32,526 nt of DNA from Betaproteobacteria bacterium (lineage in GTDB: Bacteria; Pseudomonadota; Gammaproteobacteria; Burkholderiales; SG8-41), in NCBI GenBank assembly GCA_025363575.1, contig JANYDM010000179.1:1-32526 (forward strand), given 5' to 3'. A program made the position numbers and the translations under genes. This document shows, one piece after another, positions 7,905 to 14,331 of the stretch; the stretch's first letter is position 1; each line of letters starts with the position of its first letter. The notes beneath the pieces are model-generated. The model did no database searches and was not told where the DNA came from. It saw only the letters and a list, made by a program, of their open reading frames with translations.

Positions 7905-8687
7905 TTAATGCGCGGTCCAGCCGCCGTCGATGGGCATGATGGCGCCGGTGATTGAGGCCGCGGCGTCGCTGGCTAGATACGTGGCCAGCGCGGCGACCTG
8001 CGCCACCGTCACGAATTGCTTGGTCGGCTGCGCCGCCAGCAAGACGTCGCTCACGACCTGCGCTGCGGTGATGCCGCGCGCCCTGGCCGTGTCGGGTATC
8101 TGCTTTTCGACCAGCGGCGTCAGCACATAGCCCGGGCAAATGGCGTTGACGGTAATGCCCATCTGCGCGACCTCGAGTGCAACCGTTTTGGTTAGCCCGG
8201 CGACACCGTGCTTGGCCGCGACATAGGCGGACTTATACGGCGACGCCACCAGCGCGTGCGCCGATGCGATGTTGATGATGCGCCCCCATTTGCGCTGCTT
8301 CATCGCGGGCAGCGCGTGGCGTATGGTATGAAATGCCGCAACCAGGTTGATCGCGATGATCGCGTTCCATTTGTCGACGGGAAATTCATCGATGGGCGCG
8401 ACATGCTGAATGCCCGCGTTGTTGACCAGTATGTCGATCGCGCCGAATTCGACGACCGCCTTTTCCATCATCTGCTGCACGGCCTCGGGCTTGCTCATGT
8501 CGGCATCGCTGTAGCGCACCGTCACGCCATGCGCGCCCGCGATCTTCGCGCGCAACGACTCCATGCTGGCGGCAGGCCCCATGCCGTTTAAAACTACGTT
8601 CGCGCCAGCGGCGGCGAGTGCTTCGGCTATGCCCTGCCCTATACCGCTGGTCGAACCTGTAACAAGCGCGGTTTTGCCTCTTACCAC
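7905..8687 (-). CDS. bdhA: 3-hydroxybutyrate dehydrogenase (short-chain dehydrogenase)
   Basis: A 260-residue classical short-chain dehydrogenase. It should oxidise (R)-3-hydroxybutyrate to acetoacetate with NAD+ in the cytoplasm. The cofactor motif TGSTSGIG is at residues 10-17, NNAG at 89-92, and the catalytic residues are Ser142, Tyr155 and Lys159 (YVAAK). The segment IQHVAPIDEFP right after NNAG, including Gln94, and the C-terminal GGWTAH are hallmarks of the 3-hydroxybutyrate dehydrogenase subgroup. The start is GTG at 8687, which overlaps the stop of the cupin gene by seven bases, so translation is probably coupled. Its position downstream of a PHB depolymerase gives the obvious pathway: polymer to 3-hydroxybutyrate to acetoacetate. 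Confidence 0.93.
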   Translation of the reverse strand: MVRGKTALVTGSTSGIGQGIAEALAAAGANVVLNGMGPAASMESLRAKIAGAHGVTVRYSDADMSKPEAVQQMMEKAVVEFGAIDILVNNAGIQHVAPIDEFPVDKWNAIIAINLVAAFHTIRHALPAMKQRKWGRIINIASAHALVASPYKSAYVAAKHGVAGLTKTVALEVAQMGITVNAICPGYVLTPLVEKQIPDTARARGITAAQVVSDVLLAAQPTKQFVTVAQVAALATYLASDAAASITGAIMPIDGGWTAH

Positions 8688-9100
8688 GGCTTCGGCGCCG
8701 GCACTGCGCAGGGGCCTTTGACCTCAGTAGTCGTGAAATCTGCCGGACCGACGACTTCAAGATATTCCATATCCGGCGAATAATCGAACAGGTAATGCAC
8801 TATGCCGGGGCGCTGATGCACGCAATCGCCCGCGGCTACCAGCGTTTCCTTGTCTTCGTACATAAATTTTGCCCAGCCTTTGAGCATGAGCACCATGTGA
8901 AATTCAGCACCATGATAGTGCCAGCCCGTGCCCTTTTCCGGTGCCTGATTGGCGATAACCAGCTGCGCAAGCACCTTGCCGCGCGTTGCTTCGGCGATGC
9001 CGAGGTCGCGATATTTGAAAAAGTCGCGCAATCCATCGCTGCGGAACCCGGTATCGCCCGGTTTGACATGAGAAAAAACCATCTGCGTCTTATCCAGCAT
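8681..9100 (-). CDS. Cupin-domain protein
   Basis: A 139-residue single-domain cupin. Motif 1 is GTGWHYHGAEFHMVLMLKG, supplying His-X-His, a Glu and a further His as likely metal ligands; motif 2 is GDCVHQRPGIVHYLFDYSPD. Such small cupins may be enzymes or ligand sensors, and the reaction cannot be inferred. The start at 9100 is preferred over the ATG at 9142 because a strong GGGAGG site stands immediately before it. It lies between the PHB depolymerase (45 bp upstream) and 3-hydroxybutyrate dehydrogenase (7-bp overlap), so it is very likely co-expressed with PHB mobilisation. Confidence 0.9.
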   Translation of the reverse strand: MLDKTQMVFSHVKPGDTGFRSDGLRDFFKYRDLGIAEATRGKVLAQLVIANQAPEKGTGWHYHGAEFHMVLMLKGWAKFMYEDKETLVAAGDCVHQRPGIVHYLFDYSPDMEYLEVVGPADFTTTEVKGPCAVPAPKPW

Positions 9101-9145
9101 GGCAGCCTCCCTGACGTTGGCTAAATAAATAGTGTGCGGCAAGCA

Positions 9146-10363
9146 TTATTCGTGCGAATGGATGAACTCGCGCAAATGCGGGTAAATCTGGTTGTCCCAG
9201 CGCCGCCCGTTGAACACGCCGTAGTGCCCCACGCCGGGCTGCATATGGTGCTCTTTCATGTACGGCCGTATCCCGCCGCACATGTCCTGCGCGGCGAGCG
9301 TCTGGCCGACCGCGCAGATATCGTCCTTCTCGCCCTCGACGGTGAGCAGCGCCGTGCGCCGAATCACGCCCGGCTCGACCAGGCGGCCGCGCGAGAGCAG
9401 TTTGCCGCGCGGCAGGAGGTGCTCCTGAAACACCGCGGAAATTGTCTGGAGATAGAACTCGGCGGGCAGGTCCATCATCGCAAAATATTCGTGATAGAAA
9501 GTCAGTATCGGTTCCGCCTTCTCGATCTCGCCGTTGGCGAGGTAATGATAGAGATCGGTAAAAGCCTTGGTGTGGCGATCGGGATTCATGCTCATGAATG
9601 CCGTGAGCTGGATGAAGCCCGGATACACGCGGCGCAGCCAGCCCGGATAGCGGACCGGTACGGTGCCAATGAGATTGCGCTCGAACCAGCCGATCGGCTT
9701 GCTGGTCGCCAGCTCGTTGACCTTGGTCGGATTGACGCGGGTATCCATCGGGCCGGCCATCAACGTCAGCGTCGATGGCGTCGCAGGATTGCCATCCGCA
9801 GCCATCAGAGAGACGGCCGCTAGTGCGGCCACCGTCGGCTGGCACACCGCGACGAGGTGCGCGCCCTTACCCAATACTTCAAGAAAGGTGATCAGGTGCT
9901 CGATAAAATCGTCGAGGTCGAACTTGCCTTCCAGCAAGGGCACGTCGCGCACATTGTGCCAGTCGGTGAGATAAACATCATGGTCGCGCAGGAGGGTCTG
10001 CGCGGTGCCGCGCAAGAGCGTGGTGAAATGACCGGACATCGGCGCCACCAGCAAGACACGCGGCTGCGCCGCGCTGCTGTCCTTCTTGAAGTGCAGCAGG
10101 CTGCAGAACGGCGTGCGGTGGACGACTTCTTCGCTTACCGCGACCTCGCGCCCGCCCGATTCGACCATCGAAATTCCGAAATCGGGGCGTTCGTGCGTCA
10201 GCCGCGCCAGCGCCAGGAGTTCATTGGCCGCAGCGACGCGACGCACCGTAATGGTCTCACCGACGTCGGGCGGCGCCTGCTCGCAAGCGGAAATGACCGT
10301 TTCCGCGATCCCCCGCACCGGGGTGAGCGCGTCCGCATAGGCTTGATAGGCTTGGTAGATCAC
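9146..10363 (-). CDS. phaZ: Intracellular polyhydroxyalkanoate (PHB) depolymerase
   Basis: A 405-residue protein of the intracellular PhaZ1-type depolymerase family, which degrades native PHB granules to 3-hydroxybutyrate units. In this family the nucleophile is a cysteine rather than serine; here it is Cys174 in HLVAVCQPTVAAL. The likely acid is Asp347 or Asp348 (VEGEKDDICAVG) and the histidine is His380 (QPGVGHYGVFNGRRW). No signal peptide, as expected for granule-associated cytoplasmic enzymes. The start is GTG at 10363; the N-terminus IYQAYQAYADALTP aligns with the usual family start. It heads the minus-strand run with the cupin and 3-hydroxybutyrate dehydrogenase and is divergent from the glutathione S-transferase gene. 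Confidence 0.95.
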   Translation of the reverse strand: MIYQAYQAYADALTPVRGIAETVISACEQAPPDVGETITVRRVAAANELLALARLTHERPDFGISMVESGGREVAVSEEVVHRTPFCSLLHFKKDSSAAQPRVLLVAPMSGHFTTLLRGTAQTLLRDHDVYLTDWHNVRDVPLLEGKFDLDDFIEHLITFLEVLGKGAHLVAVCQPTVAALAAVSLMAADGNPATPSTLTLMAGPMDTRVNPTKVNELATSKPIGWFERNLIGTVPVRYPGWLRRVYPGFIQLTAFMSMNPDRHTKAFTDLYHYLANGEIEKAEPILTFYHEYFAMMDLPAEFYLQTISAVFQEHLLPRGKLLSRGRLVEPGVIRRTALLTVEGEKDDICAVGQTLAAQDMCGGIRPYMKEHHMQPGVGHYGVFNGRRWDNQIYPHLREFIHSHE

Positions 10364-10451
10364 CCCGCTATCCCGTTTTTAATTAGCATTTGCATAACAT
10401 CAGGCACGCAATATGCATGCCAATGTCGAAAATGCCGCGGCATACGCACGC

Positions 10452-10461
10452 GTCTATAGAC
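10452..10461. promoter_or_regulatory. Perfect 10-bp palindrome in the phaZ/GST intergenic region
   Basis: GTCTATAGAC is fully self-complementary and lies 15 bases before the GST start codon, just ahead of its GAGG ribosome site. It could be an operator or part of a -10 element (TATAGA), but the distance to the start is short for the latter. Confidence 0.3.
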
Positions 10462-10476
10462 AAGAGGACCGAATTC

Positions 10477-11133
10477 ATGGCCATGGCCACGCTTACCATC
10501 AGCAGCAAGAACTATTCATCGTGGTCGTTGCGCGGCTGGCTGCTGACGAAATTCTCGGGGCTGCCGTTTACCGAAAAACCGATTCCGACCGACGACGTCG
10601 CCGCGCGCGCGGAGATCCTTTTGCTGGCCCCGTCGATCCTGGTGCCCTGCCTTAATCACGACGGCAACAGGGTGTGGGACACGATGGCCATCGCGGAATA
10701 TCTGAACGAGATCTGTCCCGACGCCGGCATGTTTCCCAGGGACCGCAGCAAGCGCGCACGCTGCCGCTCGATCTGCGGCGAGATGCATTCCGGTTTCAGC
10801 GCGCTGCGTTCGGCGCTGCCGATGAATCTCAAGGCGCATTTCCCCAAATTCAAGGTATGGGCGCGCGCGCAGGCCGACATCGAGCGCATCGTCACCATCT
10901 GGAGCGAATGTCTCGCCGCCAGCGGCGGCCCGTACCTGTTTGGCAAAAAATTATGCGCGGCCGACCTGATGTATGCACCCGTGGCGACGCGCTTCTTGAC
11001 TTACGACGTCAAGCTGGACGCGCGTCCCGCCGCGTGGTGCGAGCGCATCATCGCGCTGCCTGAAATGCAGGAATGGATAGCCGACGCCAAGCTCGAGCCT
11101 GACGACATCGACGAGCTCGAAGCGGAGTTTTGA
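10477..11133 (+). CDS. Glutathione S-transferase family protein
   Basis: A 218-residue cytosolic GST-fold protein. The N-terminal thioredoxin-like domain begins TLTISSKNYSSWSLRGWLLT, giving a Ser-rich N-terminal active-site loop, and contains PSILVPCLNHDGNRVWDTMA with the conserved cis-Pro and the glutathione-contacting acidic residue region followed by IAEYLNE. The C-terminal half is all-helical (GGPYLFGKKLCAADLMYAPV, the usual second-domain motif with Asp). The ATG at 10477 has GAGGAC nine bases upstream; a second ATG two codons later is possible. Substrate unknown. It is transcribed alone, divergent from phaZ and convergent with the next Bug gene. Confidence 0.9.
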   Translation: MAMATLTISSKNYSSWSLRGWLLTKFSGLPFTEKPIPTDDVAARAEILLLAPSILVPCLNHDGNRVWDTMAIAEYLNEICPDAGMFPRDRSKRARCRSICGEMHSGFSALRSALPMNLKAHFPKFKVWARAQADIERIVTIWSECLAASGGPYLFGKKLCAADLMYAPVATRFLTYDVKLDARPAAWCERIIALPEMQEWIADAKLEPDDIDELEAEF

Positions 11134-11134
11134 C

Positions 11135-11152
11135 GCCGGCGCTACAGCCGGC
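11135..11152 (+). terminator. Possible stem-loop terminator between convergent genes
   Basis: GCCGGC at 11135-11140 and GCCGGC at 11147-11152 form a six-bp stem with loop GCTACA, two bases after the GST stop and 11 bases before the stop of the convergent Bug gene. There is no T-run, so it may act poorly or not as an intrinsic terminator. Confidence 0.35.
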
Positions 11153-11163
11153 CCCTCATCGCG

Positions 11164-12129
11164 CTATTGCTCGGCTTTGGCGCCCGACGCCTTGATGATC
11201 TTGCCCATCTTCGCGACTTCCGCACGCACGTGCTTGGTGAATTCGGCGGGCGTCATGATCTGCGCTTCGATGCCCTGCTTGAAGAGCTGCTCTTTAACGT
11301 CCGGTTTCGACAACGCCTTCACGATTTCGGCATTGAGCTTCGCAACGATTTCCTTCGGCACTTTTGCGGGCGCGTGCACGCCATACCATGTATCGAATTC
11401 ATAACCCGGCACGCCTGACTCCTTCAGTGTCGGCAGGTCGGGTAAAAACGCCGAACGCTTCGCGCCGGTGGTCGCCAGCGCTACGACGCGTTTCGATGCG
11501 ATGAACGGCATCGTGCCCGGGAGCGCGGAGATCATTACCTGCACCTGATTCGCCACCACGTCGGTCAAACCGGGTGCGGTGCCTTTATACGGGATGTGCA
11601 CAAGATTGGTGCCCGTCTCCAGCCGAAAGTATTCCATTGCGAGGTGCGCTGTCCCGCCGGCGCCGGTGCTTGCGTAGTTCAAATTGCCGGGTTTGCTTTT
11701 CGCGAGCGCGATCAACTCCCGGGTGGTGCGCGCCGCCACGCCGGGATTTACGACCAGCGTATTGGTGGTGGCTCCTATCATCGCCACCTGCGCGAAATCA
11801 CGCACCGTGTCGTACGGCAGTTTCGCGTAGAGCGTCTGGTTGATCGCAATTGCATTGTGCACGACGAGCAGCGTGTAACCATCGGGCGCGCTTTTCGCGA
11901 CAATGTCAGTGCCTATCGTGCTGCCGGCACCGGCGCGATTGTCCACCACGGCCGACTCGCCGAATGCTTCAGTCAGCCGCTGCGCCACAAAGCGCGCGGC
12001 TATATCATTGCCGCCGCCCGGTGCGAACGGCACAACAAGCCGGACCGGTTTCGACGGATAAGTGTCTGCTCCCGGCGCGGCTGCCGCCACGGCCAGCAAA
12101 ACCGCGGCGCTGAATAAACGTTCAAGCAT
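11164..12129 (-). CDS. Bug/TctC-family periplasmic solute-binding protein
   Basis: A 321-residue Bug protein. Signal peptide LERLFSAAVLLAVAAAAPGA precedes DTYPSKPVRLVVPFAPGGGN. The first ligand-loop block is DNRAGAGSTIGTDIVAKSA followed by PDGYTLL; the second is HIPYKGTAPGLTDVVANQVQ, where the usual Leu-Gly-Gly is replaced by Val-Ala-Asn, a small departure from its paralogues here. The start at 12129 has a GGAGGA site six bases away. A minus-strand TATACT (12184-12179) is a possible -10 box. It is transcribed alone, divergent from the crotonase gene, which suggests shared regulation from the 152-bp gap between them. Confidence 0.93.
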   Translation of the reverse strand: MLERLFSAAVLLAVAAAAPGADTYPSKPVRLVVPFAPGGGNDIAARFVAQRLTEAFGESAVVDNRAGAGSTIGTDIVAKSAPDGYTLLVVHNAIAINQTLYAKLPYDTVRDFAQVAMIGATTNTLVVNPGVAARTTRELIALAKSKPGNLNYASTGAGGTAHLAMEYFRLETGTNLVHIPYKGTAPGLTDVVANQVQVMISALPGTMPFIASKRVVALATTGAKRSAFLPDLPTLKESGVPGYEFDTWYGVHAPAKVPKEIVAKLNAEIVKALSKPDVKEQLFKQGIEAQIMTPAEFTKHVRAEVAKMGKIIKASGAKAEQ

Positions 12130-12217
12130 TGCGACTCCTCCATTGTTGTCCCGGGCGGAACGATCAAATCGACATGTTAGTATAGGGATTGAAGCACAGG
12201 TTCATTCTGCCCCACCC

Positions 12218-12231
12218 TTTTTCATGAAAAA
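12218..12231. promoter_or_regulatory. Perfect 14-bp palindrome between divergent Bug and crotonase genes
   Basis: TTTTTCATGAAAAA is exactly self-complementary and AT-rich within GC-rich DNA. It lies 89 bp upstream of the Bug start and 51 bp upstream of the crotonase start. Position and symmetry suggest a binding site for a dimeric regulator acting on either side; no regulator gene is adjacent. Confidence 0.4.
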
Positions 12232-12281
12232 TCACGCGCGCTTTCGCCAATTCACCGGCGTCGTCCGGCGCCGCCCGCAGC

Positions 12282-13007
12282 ATGGACAATGAACTGCTGC
12301 GCAGCCACGCCGGCCACGTCACGCGGCTGACGCTCAACCGTCCGGCGAAGGCGAATGCGTTGTCCGCTTCGCTGGTGGAAGCGCTGATCAACGCAGTCGA
12401 ATACGCGGCGACCGACGGCACGCGGCTGCTCATACTCGACGGCAACGGCAATCATTTCTGCGCCGGTTTCGATTTCACCGGCTACGAGGCAGCAAGCGAA
12501 GGCGATCTCGTGCTGCGGTTCATACGCATCGAACACCTGCTGCAGCGGGTATATCACGCGCCGTATGCAACACTCGGGCTCGCGCACGGCGGGAATTTTG
12601 GCGCGGGCGCCGACCTCGTTTGCGCGTGCGGGACGCGCATCGCCGCGCCGGCCTCCTCCTTCCGCATGCCCGGGTTGCGTTTCGGCCTCGTACTCGGAAC
12701 GCGACGCCTCGCGCAACGCATAGGCGCAGACGCCGCGCGCGACGTGCTCGGTACGAGCCGCACGTTCGACGCCGGCGAAGCGCTGAGGCTCGGATTCATT
12801 TCGCGCGTGGCGGCACAGAGCGAGTGGCAAGTCGCGGCCGATGCGGCACAAACGAATTCGGAAGCCTTGACGCAGCCCGCTCTCGCGCGGCTCAACGCGC
12901 AACTCGCAGCCGATACTCGCGAGGCGGACATGGCCGCGCTCGCGCAATCTGCGAGCGTACCGGGACTCAAAGAGCGCATCCGGATTTTCAGAGAAGCCAA
13001 AACCTGA
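12282..13007 (+). CDS. Enoyl-CoA hydratase/isomerase (crotonase) family protein with altered catalytic residues
   Basis: A 241-residue crotonase-fold protein. The acyl-CoA oxyanion-hole segments are HFCAGFDF (residues 58-65) and AHGGNFGAGADL (101-112). Aligned to rat enoyl-CoA hydratase, the position of Glu144 is Asp111 and that of Glu164, exactly 20 residues later, is Gly131 in SFRMPGLRFG. Loss of the second Glu makes ordinary hydratase chemistry unlikely; crotonase members with other residues do isomerisation, thioester hydrolysis or decarboxylation. No clear ribosome site precedes the ATG at 12282. The stop overlaps the ribosome site of the quinone oxidoreductase, eight bases before its ATG, so the two form an operon. 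Confidence 0.88.
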   Translation: MDNELLRSHAGHVTRLTLNRPAKANALSASLVEALINAVEYAATDGTRLLILDGNGNHFCAGFDFTGYEAASEGDLVLRFIRIEHLLQRVYHAPYATLGLAHGGNFGAGADLVCACGTRIAAPASSFRMPGLRFGLVLGTRRLAQRIGADAARDVLGTSRTFDAGEALRLGFISRVAAQSEWQVAADAAQTNSEALTQPALARLNAQLAADTREADMAALAQSASVPGLKERIRIFREAKT

Positions 13008-13015
13008 GGAAACTC

Positions 13016-14011
13016 ATGAGTCGCGAAATACCGCAGCAGATGCAAGCCGTAGAAATCAGCGCGCCCGGCGGCCCGGAAGTGTTGCGCCTGGCCATGCGCC
13101 CCGTGCCCGCGCCGGGTGCCGCAGACGTGCTGATCAAAGTCGCCGCTGCAGGCGTCAATGGTCCCGACATGATGCAGCGCAAAGGGCTTTATCCGCCGCC
13201 CGCGGGCGCCACCGACCTGCCCGGTCTGGAAATCGCGGGCGAAGTCGTTGCCGCCGGCGTCGACGTTAAACGCTGGAAAGTCGGCGACAAAGTGGCCGCA
13301 CTCACCAACGGCGGCGGCTATGCCGAGTATTGCGCAGTCGATGCGCAACACTGCCTCCCCGTTCCCGCGGGTCTCACCCTTGTCGAAGCGGCGACGCTGC
13401 CCGAAACTTTCTTCACCGTATGGAGCAACGTTTTCATCGGTGCGCAACTCACGGCCGGCGAAACATTCCTTGTTCACGGCGGGGCGGGCGGCATCGGCGC
13501 GACGTGCATCCAGCTCGGCAAAGCGTTCGGCGCAAAGGTCATCGCGACCGACAGCCCGTCGCAAAGATGTGCATTTTGCAGGGAGCTCGGCGCGGATCTC
13601 GTCATCGACTACCGGGCGGAAGACTTCGTTGAAACGGTGCGCAAAGCCGGCGGCGCCAACGTCATACTTGACATCGTCGGCGGGCCCAACATCGAGAAAA
13701 ATCTTAAAGCGGCGTCCCCCGATGCCCGCATCATCCAGCTCGCGTTCGCGCAAGGCTCCAAAATTGAAATCAACCTGATGCCGGTCATGCTGAAACGCCT
13801 TACCTATACCGGCTCTACCCTCCGCACGCGCCCGCAGGCCTACAAATCGCGGGTCGCGCGCGAACTCGAAGAAAAGGTATGGCCGCTCATCGCTGCCGGC
13901 AAGATCAAGCCGGTGGTCAACGCGACGTTCCCGCTCGCCGATGCCGGCAAGGCGCATGCGCTCATGGAGTCCAGCGGGCATATCGGCAAGATCGTATTGA
14001 AGCTGGAGTGA
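13016..14011 (+). CDS. NAD(P)H quinone oxidoreductase (zinc-free MDR family, PIG3-like)
   Basis: A 331-residue medium-chain dehydrogenase/reductase. The N-terminal GroES-like domain has AAAGVNGPDMMQRKGLYPPP, the usual signature of zinc-independent quinone oxidoreductases, and lacks the zinc-binding cysteines. The Rossmann motif HGGAGGIG is at residues 154-161, and the GADLVIDYR strand follows. It should reduce quinones or enone-type compounds with NAD(P)H in the cytoplasm. The ATG at 13016 is set by the TGAGGAAACTC site that overlaps the crotonase stop, so the two are co-translated. A terminator follows at 14076-14104. Confidence 0.93.
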   Translation: MSREIPQQMQAVEISAPGGPEVLRLAMRPVPAPGAADVLIKVAAAGVNGPDMMQRKGLYPPPAGATDLPGLEIAGEVVAAGVDVKRWKVGDKVAALTNGGGYAEYCAVDAQHCLPVPAGLTLVEAATLPETFFTVWSNVFIGAQLTAGETFLVHGGAGGIGATCIQLGKAFGAKVIATDSPSQRCAFCRELGADLVIDYRAEDFVETVRKAGGANVILDIVGGPNIEKNLKAASPDARIIQLAFAQGSKIEINLMPVMLKRLTYTGSTLRTRPQAYKSRVARELEEKVWPLIAAGKIKPVVNATFPLADAGKAHALMESSGHIGKIVLKLE

Positions 14012-14075
14012 ACTGAAGCACAACGCCGGCACGGGATTCCGAGACAAATCAAGGCGAATGCAGCGGACTTCTGAC

Positions 14076-14104
14076 GCCAGGGATGCGCCGCTGGCCATTT
14101 TTTT
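14076..14104 (+). terminator. Rho-independent terminator after quinone oxidoreductase
   Basis: GCCAG (14076-14080) pairs with CTGGC (14091-14095), and seven consecutive T residues follow at 14098-14104. It lies 65 bases after the quinone oxidoreductase stop, in the right orientation. Confidence 0.6.
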
Positions 14105-14200
14105 GCGCCATGCATCACGCCCGCAACCGCTGCGCCGCCGACAGGCGCTCGCCGCCGCCGGAATAACTTCCGTTTCGGCCGTTTTAGCGACGTATTAATC

Positions 14201-14206
14201 TATAAT
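14201..14206 (+). promoter_or_regulatory. Consensus -10 box (TATAAT) for the coiled-coil gene
   Basis: TATAAT matches the sigma-70 -10 consensus at all six positions. No good -35 hexamer stands 16-18 bases upstream (the region reads GGCCGTTTTAG), so an activator may be needed. Transcription from about 14213 would give a leader of roughly 120 nt before the ATG. Confidence 0.5.
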
Positions 14207-14231
14207 GCACGCTGATGTTCAATGGAAAAAA

Positions 14232-14317
14232 CCGGGTCGGAGGCGCATGCTCTGCTGCATGCGGGACCGGGAAAAAGAGCGGTGAATCCGGGGTGCGGTT
14301 ACGCTAACGGCAGCCCC
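14232..14317 (+). promoter_or_regulatory. Two stable hairpins in the 5' leader (candidate cis-regulatory RNA)
   Basis: Hairpin 1: CCGG then TC (with a bulged G) pairs with GACCGG at 14265-14270, and inside it CGCATGC (14244-14250) pairs perfectly with GCATGCG (14257-14263) around loop TCTGCT. Hairpin 2: GGGGTGC (14290-14296) pairs with GCA and CCCC (14310-14317, one bulged G), with inner GTTA/TAAC around loop CGC. Hairpin 2 ends 14 bases before the ATG. The arrangement fits an RNA control element, but I recognise no known riboswitch family. Confidence 0.45.
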
Positions 14318-14331
14318 CACAATTGAATTCA

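Larger units (their letters stand above)
14012..14331 (+). other. 320-bp non-coding region: terminator, promoter and structured leader
   Basis: No credible gene lies here. In order it holds a terminator (14076-14104), a consensus -10 TATAAT (14201-14206), a long hairpin (14232-14270) and a second hairpin (14290-14317). The downstream ATG at 14332 has no Shine-Dalgarno sequence just before it. Confidence 0.7.

Noticed and set aside
10390..10476. Upstream TTG start for the glutathione S-transferase
   Set aside because: The ATG at 10477 has a GAGGAC ribosome site and begins right at the thioredoxin-like fold; the extension has no family counterpart.
12554..14098. Minus-strand 514-codon frame opposite crotonase and quinone oxidoreductase genes
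   Set aside because: It is a shadow of two well-supported genes and has no domain of its own.
14207..14331. Known riboswitch (c-di-GMP-I, cobalamin, TPP) in the leader
   Set aside because: None of the conserved core sequences of these classes is present; only two simple hairpins are seen.
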